Positions 44,586 to 51,390 of a stretch of 64,000 nucleotides of DNA are shown here, piece by piece. Made by a program: the position numbers and the translations under genes. The notes beneath the pieces were generated by a model that was not told where the DNA came from, made no database searches, and saw only the letters and a list, made by a program, of their open reading frames with translations. Position 1 is the stretch's first letter; the number at the start of each line of letters is the position of its first letter. Source of the stretch: Singulisphaera sp. GP187 (GTDB lineage: Bacteria > Planctomycetota > Phycisphaerae > Phycisphaerales > SM1A02); assembly GCA_945869475.1 (NCBI GenBank), contig CAMBOV010000005.1, positions 1 to 64,000 of the forward strand. The letters are read 5' to 3'.

Positions 44586-45233
44586 TTAGCTCGCGCCGTC
44601 ACCCGTGGCAGAGTTGCCCCGTCCGTGCATCGGCAAGAGTGCCCTTGCGTCGTGATCGCTCGGCGCGGGTGAGCTCATCGCGCAGTGCAGTCGCTGCGCG
44701 AGCGCGAGTGGATCGTTTTCCATCCAGAGAAGATCGCGCGCGGCAGAGCGCACGAATCCATGATTGACTCCGTGCGTGACGAGTTGCAAGAGAGGCTCTG
44801 CGAATCCGCAGGTGTTCAAGAGTCCAATCGGTTTGGAATGCCGGCCGATGACCCGTCCAACAAGTGTTTCAAAGAACTCTTCCCACGTGCCCAGACCGCC
44901 GGCGAGAATCGCGAATCCCTCGCCGCGCTCTTCGAGTTGGTGCTTGCGCGTGCGCATCGAGTCGACAACGATGAGTTCATCGCAGCCATTCCAACCCTGT
45001 TCGAGCGCGAGAAACTGCTCCGTGATGATGCCTGTCACATGCGCCCCTGAGGTCTGCGCTGCCCGCGCAACTTCGCCCATCAATCCGATGCCACCGCCGC
45101 CGTAGACGAGGTTCATTCCGCACTGACCGATCGCTTGGCCGAAATGGCGCGCCGAATCGAGGAAGAGGGGATCGAGTCCGCGCGCGCTCGCGCAGTAGAC
45201 GGTGATCGTTGGGCGGGGCGCAGGAGCAGTCAT
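44586..45233 (-). CDS. LOG-family protein (cytokinin riboside phosphoribohydrolase-like)
   Basis: The 215-residue protein has the Rossmann-like LOG fold: ITVYCASARGLDPLFLDSAR, LVYGGGGIGLMGEVARAAQ, SMRTRKHQLEERGEGFAILA and the GGxGTxxE motif as AGGLGTWEEFFE. LOG proteins cleave the base from nucleoside 5'-monophosphates; many bacterial members have a general nucleotide-salvage or unknown role and were misnamed lysine decarboxylases. The usual Pro before GG is Ala. The Ser/Asp/His-rich last 25 residues are poorly conserved. It is first in the LOG-lpxI-tlyA-like run and is divergent from the O-antigen ligase-like gene. Confidence 0.88.
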   Translation of the reverse strand: MTAPAPRPTITVYCASARGLDPLFLDSARHFGQAIGQCGMNLVYGGGGIGLMGEVARAAQTSGAHVTGIITEQFLALEQGWNGCDELIVVDSMRTRKHQLEERGEGFAILAGGLGTWEEFFETLVGRVIGRHSKPIGLLNTCGFAEPLLQLVTHGVNHGFVRSAARDLLWMENDPLALAQRLHCAMSSPAPSDHDARALLPMHGRGNSATGDGAS

Positions 45234-45255
45234 GCGCTCCTACGATAGCGACGAG

Positions 45256-47481
45256 ATGAACGAGACTGAGTTGCCACTCGCCGACCGAATTTCGATGGGC
45301 GCAATTCTTGTCGCGGTCGGCGCGCGCGCGATGCTTTCGTTCGCTCCCATCGCAGTCTTCGACATGGATCCTGCAATCGAGGCGTCGGCTTTCGTCGGTG
45401 CGCTTCCGGCAGAAAGCGTGCTGCTCGACGCACTCGCACTCGGCGGCGCGTCGTGGCTTCTCGTTCGACGCGCGCTCAGTTCACGGGGGATGGGCATCGG
45501 CGCACTCGTGGTTGCGCTGCTGTGCCTTCCTGCGATCGCGCTGCTCATCCTGCACGCAGTGGGCGACGCTGAACAACTCTGGCGAGCATCGACGTGGATC
45601 GGCGCAATCGCGCTCGCGATCGCTGTCGTGGCGCAGGCGAATCTCGACTCGGGCGTCGTGCTTCGGCGCGCCGCTCTCGCTGCACTCGGCGGATTCGCAG
45701 TGGTCATGGCTGTTCGCGGGCTCTCGCAACTCTCTGCAGAGCACCCCGCGATGGTGCAGTACTACCAAGCGACGCGTGCGACTTTTCTGACAGCGCACGG
45801 GTGGTTGCCAGAGTCAGCGCAAGCTCTCGCATATGAGCGCCGGTTGATGCAGAACGAAGCGAGTGGATGGTTTGGATTCTCAAACGTCTTTGCAACGGTC
45901 GCTGTCGCATCGTCGGTGTTGATGGCGAACATCGCGATCGGCCGCGGCTCGCTCGCACTTCGGTTGTGGCTCGCGGTCGCTGCGTTTCTCTGCGCGGCAC
46001 TCGTCGTCGTGAGTGGATCAAAGGGCGGAGTCGCATCGCTCATGATTGGTGTGATCGTCTCAGTCTTCTTGCGCCGCAAGACCATCGGGGTCTCGTTCTT
46101 GCTCGTTGCACTTCCGCTGGCAGCGATCGCAGGAGTTGTTGTGCGCGGTCTCGCGGGCGCGCAGTGGGCTGAACAGAGTCTTCTCTTTCGTTGGTACTAC
46201 CTCGTTGGAGCGGCGAAGACTTTTTTCAGCGAGCCGTGGACGGGCGTTGGTCCCGCGGGTTTTCAGCGGGCTTTCTTGCAGTTTCGACCGACCGAGTGCG
46301 TCGAAGAGGTGCTGAGCGCCCACGGCGCATTCGCTGACTGGATGATCGCCGTCGGGCTCGCGGGGCTTGGTCTCATCGCAGCGCAGTTGTTGCTCGTGTG
46401 GTGGGGGCGGCCACGGTCTGAGGGCGCTGCGACTGTGGCGACAACGCCGCCCAGCACAGGAGTCGCCGAACTCGCCGTCGCGTCGGTGGTTTTCGCATCG
46501 GTGATCTCGATCGCATTTGAAGCGTCGGCGATTGACGATGCGGGTGTGTTGCTTTGGCGACTCGGCGGTCTCGCACTCGGCGCGGCGACGGCGTGGGTTC
46601 TGGTGCGACTCATGGCGCAGCGACCCGACGAGTCGCACAACTCAATTGCAATTGGACTCTCGGCGATGAGTGTTGTTGTCTTGACGCACGGGCAGATCGA
46701 TATGGTTTTCTGGCTCCCAGGAAGCGCGATGTGGGGATGGCTCACACTCGCCCTCGCTGCGGCGTGGAACAGTCGCCGCGTTGAAGCAGCGCAGGGGAGT
46801 GGTGAGCGCAAGATCTGCGCGGCCGTGGCAGCACTCTTCGCGGCAGTCGCAGTTGCACTCGTTGCGTTCGTGCGTCCGGCGCTCGCGCGACAAGACAACG
46901 TCGCCATGAGCGGTGCGATGCTGATCAACAGTGAGGCGCAGGCGAACTCGACGCAGCGCCTCGCGCAGGCACGCGCCAACGCGGCGCAGTCGCTCGCGGA
47001 TGCGTCGCAATCGTGGCCAGTTCGGGGCGCGTACGCCGTCTGTGCTGCGCAACAGTGGCTCACCGCGGCGTCGGCCGATCCAACTCCTGCGCAGGCTGCT
47101 GAGTGGTTGCTCGCCGCGCGCGTTTCGGTCGACGGGCTTGCGCGACTCGATTCGCAGGCGTTTTCTGCACTCTTGGTGCAATCGACGGTTGCGATCCGCC
47201 AGGCAGAACTCACAGGCGCATCATGGGATGGCGCCGCGCGCGCTCTCGACGCGCTGCTCGCACTCAACGATCGCCACACCGAAAGTTGGTTGCGACTCGC
47301 GGTGGTGCGTGAGCAGATGGGCGATCGTGTCGGCGCGCGTGCAGCGTTGAAGCGTGCGCTTGAGTCGGATGCGACCTTCGCGCTCGATCCACTTCGACAG
47401 TTTTCGGTCGAGCGACGCAGTGAGATCGAAGCGCATATGCGCGCGCTCGAGGCGTCGGCAGGCAAACCGCCTCTGCGGTGA
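45256..47481 (+). CDS. O-antigen ligase/polymerase-like membrane protein
   Basis: The 741-residue protein has ten or more transmembrane helices in the first ~530 residues and the Wzy/WaaL signature region SGSKGGVASLMIGVIVSVF, then a large periplasmic loop with FSEPWTGVGPAGFQRAFLQF and VLSAHGAFADWMIAVG. The C-terminal ~200 residues are soluble, helical and TPR-like (ANSTQRLAQARANAAQSL; LAVVREQMGDRVGARAALKR). Such enzymes join or polymerise O-antigen or other surface glycans. The start at 45256 lies 22 bp from the divergent LOG gene; an in-frame GTG/ATG further up would overlap that gene. No other O-antigen gene is nearby. Confidence 0.82.
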   Translation: MNETELPLADRISMGAILVAVGARAMLSFAPIAVFDMDPAIEASAFVGALPAESVLLDALALGGASWLLVRRALSSRGMGIGALVVALLCLPAIALLILHAVGDAEQLWRASTWIGAIALAIAVVAQANLDSGVVLRRAALAALGGFAVVMAVRGLSQLSAEHPAMVQYYQATRATFLTAHGWLPESAQALAYERRLMQNEASGWFGFSNVFATVAVASSVLMANIAIGRGSLALRLWLAVAAFLCAALVVVSGSKGGVASLMIGVIVSVFLRRKTIGVSFLLVALPLAAIAGVVVRGLAGAQWAEQSLLFRWYYLVGAAKTFFSEPWTGVGPAGFQRAFLQFRPTECVEEVLSAHGAFADWMIAVGLAGLGLIAAQLLLVWWGRPRSEGAATVATTPPSTGVAELAVASVVFASVISIAFEASAIDDAGVLLWRLGGLALGAATAWVLVRLMAQRPDESHNSIAIGLSAMSVVVLTHGQIDMVFWLPGSAMWGWLTLALAAAWNSRRVEAAQGSGERKICAAVAALFAAVAVALVAFVRPALARQDNVAMSGAMLINSEAQANSTQRLAQARANAAQSLADASQSWPVRGAYAVCAAQQWLTAASADPTPAQAAEWLLAARVSVDGLARLDSQAFSALLVQSTVAIRQAELTGASWDGAARALDALLALNDRHTESWLRLAVVREQMGDRVGARAALKRALESDATFALDPLRQFSVERRSEIEAHMRALEASAGKPPLR

Positions 47482-47485
47482 GATT

Positions 47486-47508
47486 GTGCCCTGATGCGGG
47501 CACTTTCC
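47486..47508 (+). terminator. Weak terminator-like hairpin after the O-antigen ligase-like gene
   Basis: A 6-bp GC-rich stem GTGCCC / GGGCAC with loop TGATGC lies 5 bp after the stop and is followed only by TTTCC. It may end the transcript but is not a strong terminator. Confidence 0.4.
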
Positions 47509-47542
47509 GACCGGAGACGAGGGTGAATCGCACGAGGAACGA

Positions 47543-47570
47543 TTGACTTCGCGTGCGGTGGGTGTACTTT
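47543..47570 (+). promoter_or_regulatory. Candidate promoter for the two FGE-domain genes
   Basis: TTGACT at 47543-47548 is separated by 16 bp from TACTTT at 47565-47570. The -35 is close to consensus, the -10 only partly. It lies 60 bp before the start with the AGGAG site. No better candidate was seen in the 148-bp gap. Confidence 0.35.
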
Positions 47571-47629
47571 GAAGCAGGCTTGTTTTGATCGAAGTTCGGT
47601 TGTTTGGGGTTCTTCCAGGAGTTCGTCTA

Positions 47630-49135
47630 ATGAAGATTCATCACTTTGGCTCGTCGTGTGCCGTTGTCACAATGGCGCTCTGTTGCCTCGCACTCGCGGC
47701 GCTCTCACTCAGTCCGGCGGTGACCCCCGTTCACGCGCAAGGGTGCGCGAGCGACATCACTGGCGATGGTCAGATCAACGGCGCAGACCTCTCTCAGTTG
47801 CTGGCGGACTGGGGTTCATGCCCAGGGGTGATCACATCCGTGACTCCACTGCAAGGGTCGGTCTTGGGCGGTACTCAAATCACGATCAACGGAACAAGCC
47901 TCTCTGGAACAACTGCAGTGAAGATTGGCGGAGTTGCATGCAGCAACTTGCAAGTTCTATCACCGACATTGGTCAAGGCAGTCACGCCGGCAGGCGCAGC
48001 TGGTGAAGCGTCGATTGCGATTGTCTCTGCCGCTGGCTCAACTCTCGCTCCAACGCCATTTTCGTATGTGCTTCAGTCGATCACTTCGGTCTCGCCAGAT
48101 AATGGCAGTTATTCTGGCGGTACTGCGATCACGATCACGGGGACATTGCTCAATGGTGCGATCAGCGTCAAAGTTGGTGGAGTGCCTGCGACCAATGTGG
48201 TTGCAGTCAATTCGACGACGGTGACTGCAGTGACTCCTGCTGGATCGGTCGGTCCGGCGACCGTCGAGGTCACAGCTGCGAAGGGAATAGCAATTGCAAC
48301 GAATGCGTTTACATATATCCCCATCGTTGTTCCCGCGTGGGCAACGCTCTTGGAAGCACTGCCAGATGCGGCGGTTGTGACTGATGCAAATCTTCGTGCG
48401 GCGATTGTGGCAAGTGGATTTGCGTGGAGAATCAAAGACACTTCAAGCAACATCGAAATGCTGTTGGTTCCTGCGGGGATATTCACGATGGGATGCAGTG
48501 CTGGCGATACGGAGTGTGGCGGCGATGAAAGCCCTGCGCATCAAGTGACTTTGACGAATGCTTTTTATATGGGCAAGACTGAAGTGACACAGGCTCAGTG
48601 GCAGGCAAAGATGGGGAGTAATCCGAGTTCCCATTCTGGATACTCTGACAGCCCTACGCGTCCTGTCAACAACGTCTCTTGGAACATGATTGCATCAGGA
48701 TCTACTTCTTTTATGCCTCTCACAGGCTTGCGCTTACCGACTGAAGCCGAATGGGAATATGCGTATCGCGCCGGGACGACTACGGCGTTTCACAGTTTTC
48801 CTGGATATACGAGTGGTACAAACGACGACACTCTTCTTGGCAACATTGCGTGGTACGGCGATACCCAAACCCACGCCGTGGGCGGCAAGTATGCCAACGC
48901 CTTAGGCCTTCACGATATGTCAGGCAATGTTTGGGAGTGGTGCCAAGATTGGTATGTCGCTTATTCATCAGGAAGCGTGACCAACCCCACAGGACCCACG
49001 ACTGGTTCGTACCGTTTGGTGCGCGGCGGCGCCTATTACTACGGGTCCGGCAGGTGCCGCGCGTCCTGGCGCGGACCCGAAACGCCTAATATCGGCAACA
49101 ACGACCACGGCTTCCGCGTCGCGCGGAACCCGTAA
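47630..49135 (+). CDS. Secreted IPT/TIG plus FGE-sulfatase (lectin-fold) protein, likely DGR target 1
   Basis: The 501-residue protein has a signal peptide (cleavage after VHA at ~36), one dockerin-like EF-hand (DITGDGQINGADLSQLLADW), two IPT/TIG domains (about 68-148 and 150-232), and an FGE-sulfatase domain from ~270: MLLVPAGIFTMGCSAGD, FYMGKTEVTQAQWQAKMGSN, GLRLPTEAEWEYAYRAGTTT and MSGNVWEWCQDWY, ending RGGAYYYG...GFRVARNP. In FGE-fold proteins this last segment is the ligand face and is the variable region of many diversity-generating retroelements. The start is fixed by AGGAG eight bases before the ATG; an upstream in-frame ATG would precede the signal peptide. It probably displays a binding domain at the cell surface. 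Stop and next start overlap (TAATG). Confidence 0.9.
   Translation: MKIHHFGSSCAVVTMALCCLALAALSLSPAVTPVHAQGCASDITGDGQINGADLSQLLADWGSCPGVITSVTPLQGSVLGGTQITINGTSLSGTTAVKIGGVACSNLQVLSPTLVKAVTPAGAAGEASIAIVSAAGSTLAPTPFSYVLQSITSVSPDNGSYSGGTAITITGTLLNGAISVKVGGVPATNVVAVNSTTVTAVTPAGSVGPATVEVTAAKGIAIATNAFTYIPIVVPAWATLLEALPDAAVVTDANLRAAIVASGFAWRIKDTSSNIEMLLVPAGIFTMGCSAGDTECGGDESPAHQVTLTNAFYMGKTEVTQAQWQAKMGSNPSSHSGYSDSPTRPVNNVSWNMIASGSTSFMPLTGLRLPTEAEWEYAYRAGTTTAFHSFPGYTSGTNDDTLLGNIAWYGDTQTHAVGGKYANALGLHDMSGNVWEWCQDWYVAYSSGSVTNPTGPTTGSYRLVRGGAYYYGSGRCRASWRGPETPNIGNNDHGFRVARNP
49031..49132 (+). other. Predicted variable region 1 (VR1)
   Basis: These 34 codons before the stop align without gaps to 50623-50724 of the next gene. 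Constant codons (TCC, TGC CGC GCG, CGC, TTC CGC GTC, CCG) alternate with fully changed ones. This is the position of variable repeats in FGE-type DGR target proteins. Confidence 0.7.
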
Positions 49136-50727
49136 TGCGCACATCATTTCAAATCTGCATTCTCTCGCTCGTCGCATTGATCATCGGCGTCGCAGCGCCA
49201 AGAGTAAATGCGCAGTGCACTGGCGATGTCTATCCAAACGAGTTTGTTGACGCTGCCGATCTTGCTCAACTCCTGGCGGATTGGGGTCCGTGCACAAACT
49301 GCCAAGGTGATATCGATCGTGACGGTGCGGTGACTGGGGACGATCTTGGACAACTGCTTAGTGGATGGGGTCCATGTGCGCCATTCATTGAATCCGTTGC
49401 ACCAGCCCAAGGATCGATTGTTGGAGGAACACCCATCACAATTTCAGGTGCATACTTCACGAGTGCGACAAGCGTGTTAATCGGTGGCGCACTAGCGACA
49501 AATTTGGTCGTGGTCTCGTCAACAACGATCACAGCTGTGACTCCAGCGCATGCTGCGGGCTCTGTCAGCATCACTATCACGACGCCAAGTCGCATATCGA
49601 CATTTCAGAATGCGTTTTTGTATGCGTCGTCATCCATTCTTTCGGTTTTTCCAAACATGGGAGTGGTTGGCGGCGGTGCGCTCATCACCATTTCGGGGAA
49701 TTATCTTGGTGGTGCAACCAGTGTGACCATCGGCGGTGCGCCTGCGACAAACTTGGTTGTGGTTTCACCGACAACGATCACGGCGGTGACTCCAACAGGA
49801 ACACTTGGTCCAGCAGATGTGATTGTGACAACACCAGCAGGAACTCTCACCTCATTGAGCGGTTTTACCTATGTTTCCATCGTCGTTCCCGCTTGGGCAA
49901 CGCTGTTGGAGGTAACGCCGGATACGGCAGTTGTGACCGATGCGAATCTCCGCGCAGCGATCATCGCTTCGGGTTTGCCATGGCGCGTGCGAGACAACTC
50001 AAGCAATATCGAAATGTTTTTGGTTCCAGCTGGGACATTCACGATGGGATGCAGCGCGTCGACTGCGTATACGTGCAATTCCGACGAGAACCCGACGCAT
50101 CAAGTGACTCTGACGCAGGCTTTCTATATGGGCCGCTATGAAGTGACTCAGGCTCAGTGGACAGCGAAGATGGGGAGCAATCCGAGTCAATTCCAAGGAA
50201 GCTTTTATCCCGATGCGGCGAATCGTCCTGTCGAAAGAGTCTCTTGGAACATGATTGCATCAGGGCCTACTTCTTTTATGTCTCTCACAGGTTTGCGCTT
50301 ACCAACTGAAGCCGAATGGGAATATGCGTATCGCGCCGGAACAACAACGGCGTTTCACAGCTATCCAACGCAGCCAACTGGTTTCGACGACGACACACTT
50401 CTTGGCAACATTGCGTGGTACTGGGGAAACAATGGCTTACAAGGATCTACTACCTATGGAACGAAACCCGTCGGCGGCAAGCTTGCCAACGCGCTTGGCT
50501 TGCACGACATGTCAGGCAATGTGTGGGAGTGGTGCCAGGATTGGTATGGGCCTTATTCATCAGCAAGCGTGACCAACCCCACAGGGCCCGCGACTGGCAC
50601 GGACCGTTTGTTGCGCGGCGGCCTCTGGGGCGGCAACTCCAACTCCTGCCGCGCGTCGCGGCGCTACTTCACCGCGCCCGCCGACATCTACTTCGGCATC
50701 GGGTTCCGCGTCGTGAGGACTCCGTAG
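49135..50727 (+). CDS. Secreted IPT/TIG plus FGE-sulfatase (lectin-fold) protein, likely DGR target 2
   Basis: The 530-residue protein is a paralogue of the preceding one: signal peptide (cleavage after VNA at ~26), a degenerate and an intact EF-hand (QGDIDRDGAVTGDDLGQLLS), two IPT/TIG domains (~84-165 and ~166-250), and an FGE-sulfatase domain with MFLVPAGTFTMGCSAS, GLRLPTEAEWEYAYRAGTTT and MSGNVWEWCQDWYGPYSS. The end RLLRGGLWGGNSNSC...GFRVVRTP is the lectin-fold binding face. The two proteins are closely related in the FGE body but differ in most surface residues of the last 34 codons. It starts with an ATG inside the stop of the upstream gene, so the pair is coupled. FGE enzymatic activity is not expected; surface recognition is likely. 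Confidence 0.9.
   Translation: MRTSFQICILSLVALIIGVAAPRVNAQCTGDVYPNEFVDAADLAQLLADWGPCTNCQGDIDRDGAVTGDDLGQLLSGWGPCAPFIESVAPAQGSIVGGTPITISGAYFTSATSVLIGGALATNLVVVSSTTITAVTPAHAAGSVSITITTPSRISTFQNAFLYASSSILSVFPNMGVVGGGALITISGNYLGGATSVTIGGAPATNLVVVSPTTITAVTPTGTLGPADVIVTTPAGTLTSLSGFTYVSIVVPAWATLLEVTPDTAVVTDANLRAAIIASGLPWRVRDNSSNIEMFLVPAGTFTMGCSASTAYTCNSDENPTHQVTLTQAFYMGRYEVTQAQWTAKMGSNPSQFQGSFYPDAANRPVERVSWNMIASGPTSFMSLTGLRLPTEAEWEYAYRAGTTTAFHSYPTQPTGFDDDTLLGNIAWYWGNNGLQGSTTYGTKPVGGKLANALGLHDMSGNVWEWCQDWYGPYSSASVTNPTGPATGTDRLLRGGLWGGNSNSCRASRRYFTAPADIYFGIGFRVVRTP
50623..50724 (+). other. Predicted variable region 2 (VR2)
   Basis: These 34 codons are in register with VR1. Eleven aligned codon pairs are NNC in both copies but differ at base 1 and/or 2 (for example TAC/GGC, ATC/GAC, AAC/TTC), the pattern produced when AAC codons of a template are mutagenised at adenines. 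The GC content is visibly higher than in the gene body. Confidence 0.7.
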
Positions 50728-50741
50728 TTTCATCTACCCTT

Positions 50742-50785
50742 GCAGGCTCCGCCAAGCGGAGCCTGCTTCCATTTTCCATTTTCTC
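50742..50785 (+). terminator. Strong hairpin with T-rich tail after VR2 (terminator or DGR cruciform)
   Basis: A perfect 11-bp stem GCAGGCTCCGC / GCGGAGCCTGC with a CAA loop spans 50742-50766, 14 bp after the stop, and is followed by a T-rich stretch. It can end the transcript. DGRs also carry a hairpin just behind the variable region that helps homing, and this one is in that place. Confidence 0.85.
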
Positions 50786-50865
50786 TTTTTCATTTTTACT
50801 TCTTCTGTCTTAGTCCGCGGCCTTCGCCGCGGAGGCGTGAAATCGTGGTCCCCCTTCGGCTGTGG

Positions 50866-50897
50866 GCAAAAATCGCCCGCTTGCGGGCGATTTTTGC
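50866..50897. terminator. Perfect 15-bp hairpin with A/T ends, bidirectional terminator-like
   Basis: GCAAAAATCGCCCGC pairs with GCGGGCGATTTTTGC around a 2-base loop. Its five A:T pairs at the open end give a U-tract in either direction. A smaller hairpin CCGCGGC / GCCGCGG lies ~35 bp before it. Between 50898 and 51028 there is no gene; one frame reads as a short start-less peptide, and two TTTGATCAA copies lie just before 51029. Confidence 0.8.
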
Positions 50898-51028
50898 TCG
50901 CAGGCTGTGAAGGCTGTCGCATCGAGTCTGCGCATCTCGATGTGCTCACCAATCGTCGTTTGCAGGTTGACGCGGGTCTTCAAGTCGAACTCGCAAACCA
51001 GGTGGGACTGGTTTGATCAATTTGATCA

Positions 51029-51282
51029 ATGAGCGAAAGGCGTTGGGCCAAACGGCGAAAGCCTGATCTCTCGCGTTTTCTGCTCGACCTCGTGCCTGCA
51101 TGCTTTCGCCTCGCGGCAGAACTCGCCAACGAATGCTGGCGACCAGACGAATCTACAGCGTTCTACATTCGAGAGCCCAAGCCGCGAATGATCAGCGCAG
51201 CACCAATCTGCGACCGCGTGGCACATCACGCGATTGTCTCGCTGCTCGAACCGCACTTCGAGTGGCGGTTTGTCGCGCACAT
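51029..51282 (+). pseudogene. N-terminal fragment of a DGR-type reverse transcriptase
   Basis: The frame gives about 84 residues matching the start of retroelement reverse transcriptases of the diversity-generating kind: FRLAAELANECWRPDE, then FYIREPKPRMISAAPICDRV and AHHAIVSLLEPHFEWRFVAH. The Bordetella phage Brt protein has the corresponding EPKPRLISA...DRLVQHAL...APIFE segment. The similarity stops at about 51281, before the palm domain, so the catalytic YxDD is absent and the fragment cannot be active. The frame closes at 51337. It lies 300 bp downstream of the second FGE protein, the usual order in DGR cassettes. The family call is good; DGR versus group II-intron RT rests on context and the ISAAP motif. 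Confidence 0.72.
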
Positions 51283-51381
51283 TCGTTCGCCAGGGCTCGA
51301 ATCGCTGAAGATGCGGACTACCACGGGGTACGGGTGACCTTTCGTGGTCAACGTGGAAAGACCACCCTCCCCATCGGTTTG
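51283..51381 (+). pseudogene. Possible fragment of an AbiEii-type nucleotidyltransferase
   Basis: One frame over from the RT fragment, 51283-51381 reads ARIAEDADYHGVRVTFRGQR followed by GKTTLPIG. This resembles the middle of AbiEii/DUF1814 toxins (IREDADYxGVRVxF, then GKxxIPxQIDIGFGD). The piece has no start and stops matching 10 bp before the end of the convergent STAS-kinase gene. It suggests that a second defence-type gene was fused to the RT remnant by deletion. The match is short. Confidence 0.45.
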
Positions 51382-51390
51382 ACCCCCAAA

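Noticed and set aside
45202-45255. Earlier start for the O-antigen ligase-like protein
   Set aside because: It would overlap the divergent LOG gene start and add no family-conserved residues.
50840-51010. Start-less frame reading like a short lipoprotein (LLAGCEGC...)
   Set aside because: No start codon, it runs through the 15-bp hairpin, and no family match was recognised.
50728-51028. Possible DGR template repeat between the second target and the RT fragment
   Set aside because: No AAC-rich sequence resembling either variable region is present; the segment is mostly hairpins.
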